From VAZQ01 sp963841705 (GTDB taxonomy: Bacteria; Pseudomonadota; Alphaproteobacteria; Rhizobiales; Xanthobacteraceae), in assembly GCA_963841705.1 (NCBI GenBank), contig CAWJDY010000018.1:182275-246274 (forward strand): a stretch of 64,000 nt of DNA, read 5' to 3'. Shown here piece by piece: positions 33,499-42,834 of the stretch. Both the position numbers and the translations under genes were made by a program. The notes beneath the pieces are model-generated. The model worked only from the letters and a program-made list of their open reading frames with translations, had not been told where the DNA came from and did no database searches. Positions within the stretch are counted from its first letter, which is position 1; every line of letters begins with the position of its first letter.

Positions 33499-34835
33499 TC
33501 CGACCACGAACATTCCGCGAGCAGCGAAACGGAACCTACCCGCCCACCTGCCAAACCCGACGAGTTGTTAGACGGACTTCGGCGGTCAGCAGTGCAAGCA
33601 GTCTGGCCTGCTCCGCTGCACCAAATGCGGTTATTCGCCGGACGTGCAGATCAAGCCGGACAACGGCCCCAATGCTAAATCTTGTCGGAGGACATTTCCT
33701 CTTGTTTGGTGCCTCACTGCGCGACCGGGGTGAGAGGACTCGAACCGCCAGTTAAGCAGACCCCGACAGGAGGGGTTCAATTACGACGCTATGTGCCAAA
33801 GCACTAAATCGCTTTGCGATAGTGGCGAGGTGCGGCGCGTCCTGAGCGCTATCCTCAGGGGAGAGATCGTGGGTAGTGCGGGTTGTTGTCTGTCTTGAGG
33901 ATCAAGTTGTCGTTGACTGTCATAAACATAACTGCGCCACGAATGATTGGACCCATGACGATCCGCAGCTTCACACCAAACACTCCGGCACGACTGCAGC
34001 ATGAGCAGATGTGATCATCTGCGACAGAACGTCAAATATCTTGACGAGAAGATCAAAACAGTTTCGGCTCGGCAAACCCAGATGCTCGAAGTTCTATGGA
34101 ATCAAGACGCTCTATGCTGTCGGCCAAAGCTCGTCGTGAAGCTTATCGCGCAGAAGTTGTCGAGCGTGCCGCCGCTTGCCTGCTAAGCGGTTGAAATGCC
34201 TGATGGGACAAAACGTGAAATCTCCATTGAGCAACATGCGTGCCAGAACGTTTAAGTTGCATCCCTGTTCGAGCCAGACAGCCGCCCCAAATCGCCGGAA
34301 GTCCCGTCCCGCGACCAAATCCCCATAGCCTTTTTGCGGCACCACTCCCCTGCGGCACCGTCGGCGCAGTCGCCAAGCCCTTCATAAAGACGAGCTAGCT
34401 GCTCAGCGATCCTGCTAAAAGATTTCCGCTGGTTACGGGAAATTCGTCAACCCGGTTTTGGATATCAGCAATATGGACAGCGGCCACTGCAACGCTCACT
34501 GACATCTCACTGTCATAAGGTCGGGGTAGCGACTCTCCCGCATTAGTCCTTACCTACCAATAGGTTAACGGACCTCGGCTTTCGTTTCACAATTAGGCAA
34601 GGGAGGCAGCAAAAATTTATTGCTTGACTTGAGTCCCGTATATCGATCTTTTTGACCGCGATATCAAAGCTGTTATGACTTAATACCATAGTCGGTATGG
34701 AGGTTCATATGAGCGGGTGCCGGTTTGCCGGGCCTGCTTGCCGCTTGCGGGGCTGGTCATTTTTGCAAGGCGTCGGCGTCACCAAACCATTCTGAAGTCC
34801 AAGCTTCGCGTGCATGCGCCCGCTAATATGACGCT
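33499..34835. other. Long gap, mostly without genes
   Basis: At 33575-33680 the plus strand reads QQCKQSGLLRCTKCGYSPD, a zinc-ribbon-like stretch without start or clear end. At about 33727-33752 the minus strand reads GGTTCGAGTCCTCTCACCCC, like the T-arm and acceptor 3' side of a tRNA, but no complete cloverleaf can be drawn. The region from 34400 on is AT-richer and includes the probable promoter of the SulP gene. Other frames show no features. Confidence 0.4.
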
Positions 34836-37052
34836 ATGCGTGCGCCTGTAACTAACAACAATCAGGCGTCATCTTCATTGATGCGCGACTTTTGGGGCGG
34901 ATTTGCCGCGACGCTTGTGGTCCTTCCGTCCTCGGTAGCATTTGGAATAATTGTTTATAACACGCTTGGGCCCGAGTATGTAGGGCGCGGAGCGGTAGCT
35001 GGTTTGCTAGGAGCGGCCGCGCTGGGCGTTGTTGCGCCAGTTCTCGGCGGAGCCCCGGGACTCATATCAGCCCCGTGTGCACCGGCGGCGGCAGTCCTAT
35101 CTGCGACCATCGCCGGGTGGCTTTCCGGAATTGGGGGCACGCCTGTGCCTGCGAGCGACATCCCTATAATGATCGCGCTGGTCGGACTGTTATCGGCTTG
35201 TCTTCAAACGCTATACGGATTGGTTCGTGGCGGTCGATTGATCAAGTTCATTCCTTATCAAGTCGTCACGGGTTATTTGTCCAGCATTGCAGTTATCATT
35301 ATCCTGGGACAATTGCCTAAGATTCTTGGCCTCGACCAGAATGTTTCTCTTTGGCAGGGGCTAATCTCCCCGGGTAGTTGGAAATGGCAGAGTGTTGTTG
35401 TTGGACTCGCCACCATCCTGGCGATGCTGTTTGGTCCGAAGATCACTCGGAGATGTCCGGCCGTGATCCTTGGGCTCCTCGGCGGAATGCTTGCTTATCT
35501 CGGTCTGTCATTTGTTTCCCCAGAGCTCCAGGATTTACATAATAATTCCATGGTGGTCGGACCCATTCAAACAACGGTTTCGCTGCTTGATGCCGTTAGA
35601 AACCAGGCGAGCGTGTTGACCGCGCTAAATTCTTCAAGCCTTACGCTGATTATAGTACCGTCCTTGACGCTATCCATTTTGCTTTCGCTCGACACGCTGA
35701 AAACCTGTGTAGGTGTCGATGCGCTTACGCACACTCGTCATAAATCCTCTCACGAGCTCGTCGGCCAAGGTTGCGGCAACTTAGCGTCGTTCTTGCTGGG
35801 AGGGATGCCGGGTGCCGGCGCAATGGGTCCAACATTGATTAATTTGACAAGCGGTGGTCAAACGTCACGTTCCGGGCTTATAGAAGGTTTGCTGGTGTTG
35901 CTGTCATTATTGACGCTTACTAGTTTCATCGCATGGATACCTATTGCCGCGCTGGCGGGCATTCTGTTGTTGATCGCTTGTAGAATGTTTGACCTTAAGA
36001 CTTTTCGTCTGCTGCTTACGAAATCTGGACGACTTGATTTCATGGTCATTGCGGGAGTGATCGCGGTTGCATTAAGCATGGATTTGATTGTAGCTGCCGG
36101 CGCTGGCATCGCGATGGCGATCTTGCTCTTCATTCGTGATCAGGTAAAAGGATCAGTAATCCGGCGCAAACGTTCTCTTTCGGAGATTTCTTCGAAAACG
36201 AAACGCGGGGAGCGGGGGCGCGAGATACTCCGAAGGTTCGGCGATCAGGGCGCAGTTTGTGAGCTTCAAGATAACTTGTTCTTTGGAACCACGGATCGAT
36301 TATTTACCCAATTGGAGCCAGATCTCAGGACCAAGCAGTTTATTTTGATGGACATGCAACGGGTGCGATCAATCGATTACACTGCTGTTAACCTACTGCA
36401 GCAGATGCATCAGGAGCTAGGGGAACGACACGGTCAATTGCTGTTTAGCAGAATGCCATCGGGTGTTTTAGAAGGTAATGATTTCGAGGCTTACTTGAAA
36501 CAACTTGGTTTGCTAGGTGGCAAAGGCGTGAAGATTTGGGACACAATGGACGGCGCAATGGAATGGATGGAAGAGCAAATATTGATTGCGCATGGTGTCA
36601 GTATTGAGCAGAAGGAGAAGCCTTTAGCGCTAGAGGATTTTGCTCTATTCCAAGAATTATCGACGCAGGATTTGTCGAACATCAAGAAATGCGTATCAGA
36701 AATATCCCTAAAGAAGGATCAGAGGCTTTTTTCTACCGGCGATCTCGGCGACGAAATGTTTCTTGTGCGTCGAGGTGGCGTTCGAGTCATGCTACCTATT
36801 GGAGCAGGAAATTATCGCTATTTAGCAACGGTAAGTCAAGGTAGTTTTTTTGGGGAGCTGGCTTTTATCGACAACCAAGCACGATCAGCCGACGTTGAAG
36901 CCAAATGGGATAGCGATCTTTACGCGCTCTCACGCCGTCGGTTCGACGAGTGCTCGCGTGCAGATCCGACTATTGGCGCTGTGCTGTTCGAGAGGTTGGC
37001 AAAAACTATCGCTTTAAGATTGCGTGATACGAACCTTGCATTGAGTGATTGA
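34836..37052 (+). CDS. SulP transporter with STAS and cyclic-nucleotide-binding domains
   Basis: A 738-aa inner-membrane protein. Residues about 15-440 form the SulP/SLC26 transport domain with ten or more membrane segments (FWGGFAATLVVLPSSVAFG, LISAPCAPAAAVLSATIAG, GCGNLASFLLGGMPGAGAM). A STAS domain follows at about 455-570 (FILMDMQRVRSIDYTAVNLL), then a cNMP-binding domain at about 600-735 (LFSTGDLGDEMFLVRRGGVR, GSFFGELAFIDNQARSADVE). SulP proteins carry sulfate, bicarbonate or dicarboxylates. The fused cNMP module suggests gating by a nucleotide; its FGELA-RSA segment matches the phosphate-binding cassette pattern. Third codon positions are visibly AT-richer than in neighbouring genes, which suggests transfer. 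Confidence 0.9.
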   Translation: MRAPVTNNNQASSSLMRDFWGGFAATLVVLPSSVAFGIIVYNTLGPEYVGRGAVAGLLGAAALGVVAPVLGGAPGLISAPCAPAAAVLSATIAGWLSGIGGTPVPASDIPIMIALVGLLSACLQTLYGLVRGGRLIKFIPYQVVTGYLSSIAVIIILGQLPKILGLDQNVSLWQGLISPGSWKWQSVVVGLATILAMLFGPKITRRCPAVILGLLGGMLAYLGLSFVSPELQDLHNNSMVVGPIQTTVSLLDAVRNQASVLTALNSSSLTLIIVPSLTLSILLSLDTLKTCVGVDALTHTRHKSSHELVGQGCGNLASFLLGGMPGAGAMGPTLINLTSGGQTSRSGLIEGLLVLLSLLTLTSFIAWIPIAALAGILLLIACRMFDLKTFRLLLTKSGRLDFMVIAGVIAVALSMDLIVAAGAGIAMAILLFIRDQVKGSVIRRKRSLSEISSKTKRGERGREILRRFGDQGAVCELQDNLFFGTTDRLFTQLEPDLRTKQFILMDMQRVRSIDYTAVNLLQQMHQELGERHGQLLFSRMPSGVLEGNDFEAYLKQLGLLGGKGVKIWDTMDGAMEWMEEQILIAHGVSIEQKEKPLALEDFALFQELSTQDLSNIKKCVSEISLKKDQRLFSTGDLGDEMFLVRRGGVRVMLPIGAGNYRYLATVSQGSFFGELAFIDNQARSADVEAKWDSDLYALSRRRFDECSRADPTIGAVLFERLAKTIALRLRDTNLALSD

Positions 37053-37098
37053 CGTCTATTTGAAGGGTAAAAAGCAGCAATTGCCGGGAGGAACAGGG

Positions 37099-38280
37099 AT
37101 GCGGAAAACTTTCATCGCGTTTATAACCACTACAATGGTAATATTTGCCGCCTCCGCAGCAGTTGGACAGCAGACTATCAGGATCGGAGTCATTCTGGCG
37201 TATTCCGGGCCATTTGCTGATCCCTCGACTCAAATGGATAACGGCATCAAGCTCTACATGCTGCAGCATGGCGACACGGTAGCCGGTAAGAAGATTGAAC
37301 TCATTCGTAAGGACACCGGCGGTGTTGCTCCGCTGCGTGCCAAGGAATTAGCCCAAGACCTAATTACACGCGACAACGTCGACCTGTTCGCAGGTTTTCT
37401 TTTGACGCCGAATGCACTCGGGGTCGCTGACATATCTGCCCAAGCAAGTAAGTTCATGGTGAACATGAATGCTGCGGCGGCTACTATCACGACTAAATCG
37501 CCATACATGGTGCGTACCTCGCTGACTGTTCCGCAGCTCAACGAGACTTTTGGCATGTGGGCTCATAGTAATGGCGTACGAACGGTCTACACGATGGTAG
37601 CGGATTTTGGTCCGGGGCATGAAGCCGAGGCCGCTTTCCAGTACGGATACAAGAGCTCGGGCGGCGACGTCGTCGGCTCTGTACACTATCCGCTGGGCAA
37701 CCAGGATCTCTCAGCTTTTGTGCAGCAAGCGAGGGATAGTAAGGCCGACGCCATTTACATGTGGCCGCTAGGCGGCCCGCAGTCAGCCGCAATCGGCAAA
37801 GCTATCGCTAGCCGAGGAGTCGACCCGAGTATAATAAAAATTCTTGGACCAGGGCAATTGACGTCCGAGGACGCCCTCAAGAGTATGGGCGATGTTGCAA
37901 TTGGCATTATCACCGCTTCACACTATGACTTCAATCACCCCTCTGACATGAACGCTTCGTTCGTTCGGAGTTACAACGAGGCCTTCGGGCGCAATCCCGA
38001 CATGTTCTCCGTCGGAGCATATGATGGAATGCATGTCATCTACGAGGCTTTAAAGAAGACCAAGGGCAACACGGGAGGAGAAAGTCTCGTTGCTGGCGCA
38101 TCGAAAGACATGCGATGGGAAAGCCCGCGCGGGATGATAGCGATCGACCCGGAAACCAGGGACGTCGTGCAAACGATCTATATTCGGCGGGTGCAACGCG
38201 TTGGTGGTGAATTGCGCAATATCGAGTTCGACAAAATTGCCGATGTCAAGGACCCATTCAAGGCGCGGATGAAGCATTAG
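37099..38280 (+). CDS. LivK-type periplasmic binding protein
   Basis: A 393-aa type-1 periplasmic binding protein of the branched-chain amino acid/amide family (Peripla_BP_6). The Sec signal is MRKTFIAFITTTMVIFAASA with cleavage near AVGQQ. Core segments: IRIGVILAYSGPFADPSTQM, IELIRKDTGGVAPLRAKELA, TPNALGVADISAQASKFMV, SPYMVRTSLTVPQLNETFG and FSVGAYDGMHVIYEALKKT. I chose the ATG at 37099 because GGGAGGAAC lies seven bases upstream. It follows the SulP gene by 46 bp and shares its AT-richer codon use, so both are probably one transcript. Permease and ATPase genes are absent here; the ligand is unknown. Confidence 0.9.
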   Translation: MRKTFIAFITTTMVIFAASAAVGQQTIRIGVILAYSGPFADPSTQMDNGIKLYMLQHGDTVAGKKIELIRKDTGGVAPLRAKELAQDLITRDNVDLFAGFLLTPNALGVADISAQASKFMVNMNAAAATITTKSPYMVRTSLTVPQLNETFGMWAHSNGVRTVYTMVADFGPGHEAEAAFQYGYKSSGGDVVGSVHYPLGNQDLSAFVQQARDSKADAIYMWPLGGPQSAAIGKAIASRGVDPSIIKILGPGQLTSEDALKSMGDVAIGIITASHYDFNHPSDMNASFVRSYNEAFGRNPDMFSVGAYDGMHVIYEALKKTKGNTGGESLVAGASKDMRWESPRGMIAIDPETRDVVQTIYIRRVQRVGGELRNIEFDKIADVKDPFKARMKH

Positions 38281-38429
38281 AGCTGCCCGAAGCTCGGTTC
38301 CAGCCCCTGTCCTTCCCGAGAATTCATATCAGTGCGTAGAGATGGTGCCAATCCAGATAGAAATCTTCGCCGCCTCGACCAAGCGCATTCGCTCGCTAAC
38401 CTACACCTCGAAGTTGAGCACGCATTCTT

Positions 38430-38815
38430 TTTGGGCTCGTCTGCTGTGCGGCAACCGCGTGGCCGCTCGCCGCACGCGTGCAGGAACCGACGGTGCCGCT
38501 TGTGGGGTTCCTCGGCGGGGGGGGTCACCTGACTGGATGCAAAACGTGTGGGGGGCATTCCGCCAAGGTCTAAGCGACGCCGGGTATGTCGAAGGCAAGA
38601 ACGTTGTCATCGAGTATCGCTTGGCGGAGGGGACGGATCTGACCGATCCGGTTCGCCGTCAGGCGAATGTGATTGCTGCGCTCGGTGATGCGCCTTCGGC
38701 ACAGGCGGCGAAGGCGGCGACTACCTCAATTCCAATCATCTTCGAGACAGCGGCTGATCCGGTCGACTTCGGCCTTGTCGAAAGCCTCAACCGCTCGGCA
38801 ATCTTACCGGCGTGA
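38430..38815 (+). pseudogene. Truncated, frameshifted ABC_sub_bind gene
   Basis: The first half of a PF04392 binding protein on the plus strand. AWPLAARVQEPTVPLVGFLG is readable in one frame, then a shift in the G run near 38520 moves into DWMQNVWGAFRQGLSDAGYV, EGKNVVIEYRLAEG and IPIIFETAADPVDFGLVESL. A second shift after LNRS ends the homology where the family motif GGNVTG should follow. The C-terminal lobe is missing. It is the only copy on the plus strand. Confidence 0.85.
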
Positions 38816-39027
38816 GACTTCTTGAATTTGGTGACGGTGGCAAAACAGTTGAGAAACTGCCACCAATCCAACCGGAATTCCATTCATAACCGCCGGAGCG
38901 AGGAGGCGAGGAGGAAGCTCTTATGGGGATAAATGTCCTGCGCGCCCACAGCAATGTACTGGAAACGATATTGCCGCCTTTGGACGAAAAACCCAATGAG
39001 GCCATGTCACTGGGCCGAGCTCATCCT
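38816..39027. other. Gap without recognisable gene
   Basis: Contains AGGAGGCGAGGAGG, a ribosome-site-like purine run at about 38901, but no convincing frame after it. Confidence 0.35.
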
Positions 39028-39183
39028 TTACCAATTCTCCCACAGCCACAGGGTGCTAACTGCTAGCGATATTCCGGCAATTGCCATCAGATAACTACTG
39101 CCATGCGACAGTCCGGAAAGGATAAACGCCGCGCTCGCGAGAAAGAGCAATCCGGCGCATGTCGAAGACAGTCGGCGGTGCAT
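39028..39183 (-). CDS. Small membrane protein, 51 aa
   Basis: Starts MHRRLSSTCAGLLFLASAAF, continues with ILSGLSHGSSYLMAIAGISL and ends WLWENW. Two hydrophobic segments (about residues 9-26 and 31-47) separated by a short Gly/Ser/His turn predict a hairpin in the inner membrane, with a positively charged N-terminus. No clear ribosome site was seen. The composition is unlike random sequence, so I list it as a probable small gene of unknown function. Confidence 0.45.
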   Translation of the reverse strand: MHRRLSSTCAGLLFLASAAFILSGLSHGSSYLMAIAGISLAVSTLWLWENW

Positions 39184-39625
39184 GAGTAGAGGATAGTGTA
39201 GCTAGCCTAGGTCGCTAGCAGAGTAGCCGTGTAAGGGTCATCTGTAACTGTATCTGCGAAAGCCGGTGCGCTCAGCAGGCTACGGATAGCGCACCAAGAT
39301 AGATCGCGAGTTGAGGTCGGGATATCTGGACGTCATGAGCACTCTTCCTATTCATTATTCGAACTCTGACGGCAGGGATGTGCAAGCGTTATTTTTTGGA
39401 CAGAAGCGCTGTTTTTTTGGACGGGTTGGACGGTGGCCATTGCGTCCTCATCTACTCCCTTCTCCGTGCCAAAGACCATTGGGTTCGGTTCAGGCTATCG
39501 CATTCAAGGATGGCCTGCGTTTGTACATCGCAGCAACTTTGGCCACCCGACTTCCGCAATGGGTCATAACCCGAAGTTACCGCACTGCAACAGCAATGGC
39601 CGGTTCACCTCGATTAGCGGACATA
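39184..39625. other. Gap with dispersed repeat
   Basis: No gene is supported. It contains the second copy of the 67-bp repeat. CTAGCCTAGGTCGCTAGC at about 39202 is an AT-poor near-palindrome. Confidence 0.4.
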
Positions 39626-39627
39626 TC
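39561..39627 (+). repeat. 67-bp dispersed repeat, copy 2
   Basis: Begins GGGTCATAACCCGAAGTTAC and ends CGGACATATC. It matches 27824-27890 over its whole length with few differences. Its end touches the stop of the small-terminase gene. Confidence 0.7.
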
Positions 39628-40051
39628 ACTGCCAACTGTATCGCTTTGGCATTAGCTTCGAGATAAGCCATTTGCGAGCTGCTGTCTGGAGCTTGGATCT
39701 TCGAACACTCTCAGGGTTGAACGCGCGGTACTTCTTGCCGTCAGGTCCCTCTTTCTCAATCCAGTCATTCCTGCTGTCGTCCGCGATCTCAAGGATCTCG
39801 TCCATGAGATCCTCAATCTGTATTTGTCGGGCAAGTGTGTACGACCTTGCGAAATCCTCGTGTTCTTCCAACCAGCCAAAGACAGTCGAGCGCGCCGGCA
39901 TGTTTGCGTCTTGACATATCCGGCGCAGCGATTGCCCTTCCGCTATACGGTCGCAAATCAGATCCGTGATCTCTGGGTCGAACTTGTGCCTCTGACGCCT
40001 AGTTCGCTCTTTGCGAGCGTCTTCTCTAGTTGCGGCTTTCGAGTCATCCAT
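39626..40051 (-). CDS. Terminase small subunit-like protein
   Basis: About 141 aa from the ATG at 40051 (the frame opens at 40123). After a basic N-terminus (KERTRRQRHKFD) comes a helix-turn-helix: ITDLICDRIAEGQSLRRIC, QDANMPARSTVFGWLEEHED. The rest is DFARSYTLARQIQIEDLMDE, NPESVRRSKLQTAARKWLIS and KLMPKRYSWQ. This is the layout of phage small terminases of the Terminase_5/terminase-small-like group, which bind pac or cos DNA. It lies about 10 kb from the large terminase and in the same orientation, so it is probably a second phage remnant or a displaced gene. Confidence 0.75.
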   Translation of the reverse strand: MDDSKAATREDARKERTRRQRHKFDPEITDLICDRIAEGQSLRRICQDANMPARSTVFGWLEEHEDFARSYTLARQIQIEDLMDEILEIADDSRNDWIEKEGPDGKKYRAFNPESVRRSKLQTAARKWLISKLMPKRYSWQ

Positions 40052-40184
40052 TCGGCAAAATCCAAGGCAAGAGCGATATGCGCGCTCAATGAGTGAGTTG
40101 TTTCGTAGGTAGACATCGGGCATGGCTTTCTTGGGCGCTGCTCCTCATCGCGCTCATCCTTGGGCGCTCCTCATCGCGCTCATC

Positions 40185-40934
40185 CTACTTTGCCAAACCA
40201 GTGTTCACGGCGAGCCGGAATGCCCAGTCTCCTTGTGGGAGGACAATCGCGAACGGCTCAAACGACAGGTCGTCGGGCAGCAAAGTGAAATCCCGCGAAT
40301 TCGCTCGCTGCATGAAAGCGAGCAGAACCAATTTGTCAGTTGCGAGGCCATCCACATCACCGCGAGTCAGTGCCGCAAACCCTGCCTCACGATCGCTAAA
40401 CTCGACCAATGTAGCATCAAGCCGCCGTCGTTTGAGCTGATCGCGAATTGCTTGCATGTTCGTCGTGCCGGGTGCGGTAGCGATTCGCCTCCCGGCTATG
40501 GATTCGAAATTCGTAATGCCAATGCCGGCCTTCACCAGAACTCCGGTACTGTCGGCGAAGACTATGCTGGAAAAATCGACGATCCTCATGCGAGACAAGG
40601 AAACCGAAGTCGATCCGCACTCCATGTCGGCCAAGCCTTGAATGATTGCTTGGAATCGCGAGCGCGTATCGACCGGAACCCATTTGATCGAAAGAGAAGG
40701 TAAAGCTAGCTCGCCTTCTATGAACTTGCCAATGCGTTGACAGAGCTCAATGGTGTATCCGGTCGGCTGCCCTTGTGGGTCTAAAAATGAGAAAGGCCGG
40801 GAGTTTGTTCGATAGGCGATGCGAAGCGTCGCCGTATCGCGAACTATCTTCAGGCGACCTTCAAGCGGTTGAGCGACTGCCCCGATGGCAGATAACGCTA
40901 CTAAAAGCAACAGTGCCAGGACCTGGATTGCCAT
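40185..40934 (-). pseudogene. C-terminally truncated amino-acid-type binding protein
   Basis: 249 residues of a type-2 periplasmic binding protein (SBP_bac_3). Signal MAIQVLALLLLVALSAIGAV, then DTATLRIAYRTNSRPFSFLD, GQPTGYTIELCQRIGKFIEG, ADMECGSTSVSLSRMRIVDF, GITNFESIAGRRIATAPGTT and LATDKLVLLAFMQRA. It stops at AFRLAVNTGLAK, about 40 residues before the usual end (the last helix and strand). The loss of the C-terminus at 40185 suggests a junction with the adjacent phage-type sequence. It may still fold, but is probably not functional. Confidence 0.75.
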
Positions 40935-41040
40935 TTGACCCTCCCGCAGGGGTCAAGTCGATGGAATAGAGGCGACGATACCATGCTCAGATCGAGTAGT
41001 CTGTGGGGGGCGGCGCCGGGCGTTCCCAATTCGCCAGGAG

Positions 41041-41204
41041 TTCACGCTGACCTTCCTGGCGGAACACTTCGGTACAGGATTAGCGGTGCCGATGATCCCT
41101 GGCACCTGGATCGGCTCGATAGCCTGGGCTGCGGCGGCATTCTACGGGCCCGAGACGAAAGGCACGCTGGTGCCGATTTGGTCGTCGCCTGAACAGTTTG
41201 GCCT
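41041..41204 (+). pseudogene. C-terminal fragment of an MFS carrier
   Basis: The frame reads FTLTFLAEHFGTGLAVPM, IGSIAWAAAAFYGPETKGT and LVPIWSSPEQF. GPETKG at the end of a last membrane segment is the usual C-terminus of MHS/sugar-type MFS carriers. No start; the rest of the gene is absent. The surrounding gap 40935-41482 holds nothing else recognisable. Confidence 0.5.
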
Positions 41205-41482
41205 AACCCGCTGTCACACGGCGTGTCGCGAGGCGCGCCTGCGTGTGCGACGATCACGGCCGATTATCACCCGCGGCTCGGGCGATGCCGGTATTTCGTG
41301 AAGTCAGCAGTACCAACGGTCGCATGCCGTCGCGGGCTACGTGGTCTGGATGACATGATTGAATTGGTGTCACTTACGACTTTATGGTTATGGTTCTTCT
41401 GGCGGCCACTTCCCGGTAGAATCATGTCAACTGGACTAAGGTGAGCGCCGGGCGGTGATCGCCCGGAAAGGCAAGGAAACCG

Positions 41483-41668
41483 ATGCCGTGCAAATTCAAG
41501 GTCGGAGATATTGTTGCCATCAACCCGGCAATTAGTCGGTTTGTACCAGGTGGTGTTTTCGAGGTGATCAAACAACTTCCAGGCGGCAACGAACCTGAAT
41601 ATCGCATCAAGAGTGCCAACGAACCACATGAACGCGCCGCGCGCGAAAGCGAGCTTATCAAGGCTTAG
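41483..41668 (+). CDS. Small conserved-type protein, 61 aa
   Basis: MPCKFKVGDIVAINPAISRF at the start suggests an SH3-like/KOW barrel; the C-terminus reads EYRIKSANEPHERAARESEL. Short proteins with this FKVGD ... YRIKS.NEPHERVARESEL pattern are familiar in rhizobia, without known function. AAGGAAA lies six bases before the ATG, supporting expression. Confidence 0.7.
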   Translation: MPCKFKVGDIVAINPAISRFVPGGVFEVIKQLPGGNEPEYRIKSANEPHERAARESELIKA

Positions 41669-41879
41669 GGGTTGCTAGCCAGCATGCGCCGGGGCGCGTA
41701 TCGAGCGCAGAGAACTGCAACTAGCCGAGGCACGGCCCGTCATGGACTGGGATGACTATTTTTGGCAACAAGCGACCATGTATCTACGTTGGCTCCGCCG
41801 GTCCAGCAAAAGGAGCAGCAGGCGGCGACATTAGTCTGGGCTATTGGGCCAAGCCGCTGTTAATCATTTTGAAAGAACG
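41669..41879. other. Gap without gene
   Basis: No coding or regulatory feature could be recognised. Confidence 0.3.
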
Positions 41880-42160
41880 TCTGCTTGAGTTCACTTTCAA
41901 TTCTTGAACCAGAAATCCGCGCCAGGATTTCTAACTTTGCTTTGCGCCGTTCAAGCGGATGCTGCCGGTAATCCTCGCTATTCAACTCCAGCAAGTTCGA
42001 ACGCATACAGGAACACCGCGTCGTCCTGGGCACCGGAATGCAGCTTGTCGAAATCCGACTTGCCGTCCTTTCCTGCCCAAACCGCTTCCCCGTCCACGAT
42101 GATTGAGTGGACCCTAAGGGCAGCAATGGACGCCGCTACTTCTCCTGAATACGACGTAGA
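41880..42160 (-). pseudogene. Internal fragment of an ATP-dependent DNA ligase (LigD type)
   Basis: The minus strand reads ALRVHSIIVDGEAVWAGKDG, KSDFDKLHSGAQDDAVFLYAF, then after a one-base shift near 42000 LLELNSEDYRQHPLERRKAK and LEILARI. IDGEAV, FDxLHS and FDLLELNG..R..PLE.RK are the nucleotidyltransferase-domain motifs of LigD-type ligases. The catalytic Lys motif is on a separate fragment at 42.9 kb. The two fragments are in the same orientation and the right order, about 670 bp apart. Confidence 0.75.
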
Positions 42161-42173
42161 TAATCAACAATAG

Positions 42174-42545
42174 TCAGGATTCGGTTTCCGATGACATCTT
42201 CCGGGTCGCAGGCGAGGTCAAGATGTGAGTGTGTCGGCAGCCCCAAATCGGCATATCATCAGCATTGTGAGATGATCCGGTTAGATTTCGTCCATCAATA
42301 AACTCATAAACCTCAGCTAGTGGAAACACGTCATTGTGCTTCTTGGCCATGCTGGTCAAGTCGGCAGGCTTTGTTTTGAGCTTAGAGGCAAGCGGACCTG
42401 TCCCCTTTCCATCCGGACCATGGCAGTCCGCGCAATTCGACAGGTATTCCGTCTTGCCCGCGTCAAGATTTTGCGCCCATCCAAAGGCACAGGAACCGAT
42501 CATCACGGTGATAGCTACCATCCAGTTCGCAGCAACTCTTCCCAT
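42174..42545 (-). pseudogene. c-type cytochrome, C-terminally truncated
   Basis: A 123-aa frame with a signal peptide (MVAITVMIGSCAFGWAQN) and one heme-binding motif, CADCH, in YLSNCADCHGPDGKGTGPLA. The segment DLTSMAKKHNDVFPLAEVYE and FIDGR follows as in small soluble cytochromes c. The usual axial Met region is reached at DDMPIWG, after which the sequence changes to HTHILTSPATRKMSSETES, not family-like. It lies between two pieces of a ligase gene and was probably brought in as a fragment. A truncated holocytochrome is conceivable. Confidence 0.65.
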
Positions 42546-42831
42546 AGCATAGAATGCGTCGGGCTTTCCCTCGGGTTCGCGCAGGCAGGCTTCTATGGAT
42601 ACTTGAGCGTATCTTTGAGCAGACTGAGGCTGACTAGACGACCGGTTCCATGAAACCGATTATATCGGCTGCGATCATAGCTTCCTCGTTTACCGGCATT
42701 TCGCAGGAACATCCTGATGGTCCAATCTTGGTCGGTATATGATACGAACCATGGAAGCGCCCGACTAGTGGCATCCGCTGTCCGCTGGTTTTCTATTGCC
42801 CAAACCATAATCCCTCGAATCCGACCCGAAC
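42546..42831. other. Gap between gene fragments
   Basis: No recognisable coding sequence. Confidence 0.3.
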
Positions 42832-42834
42832 TCA

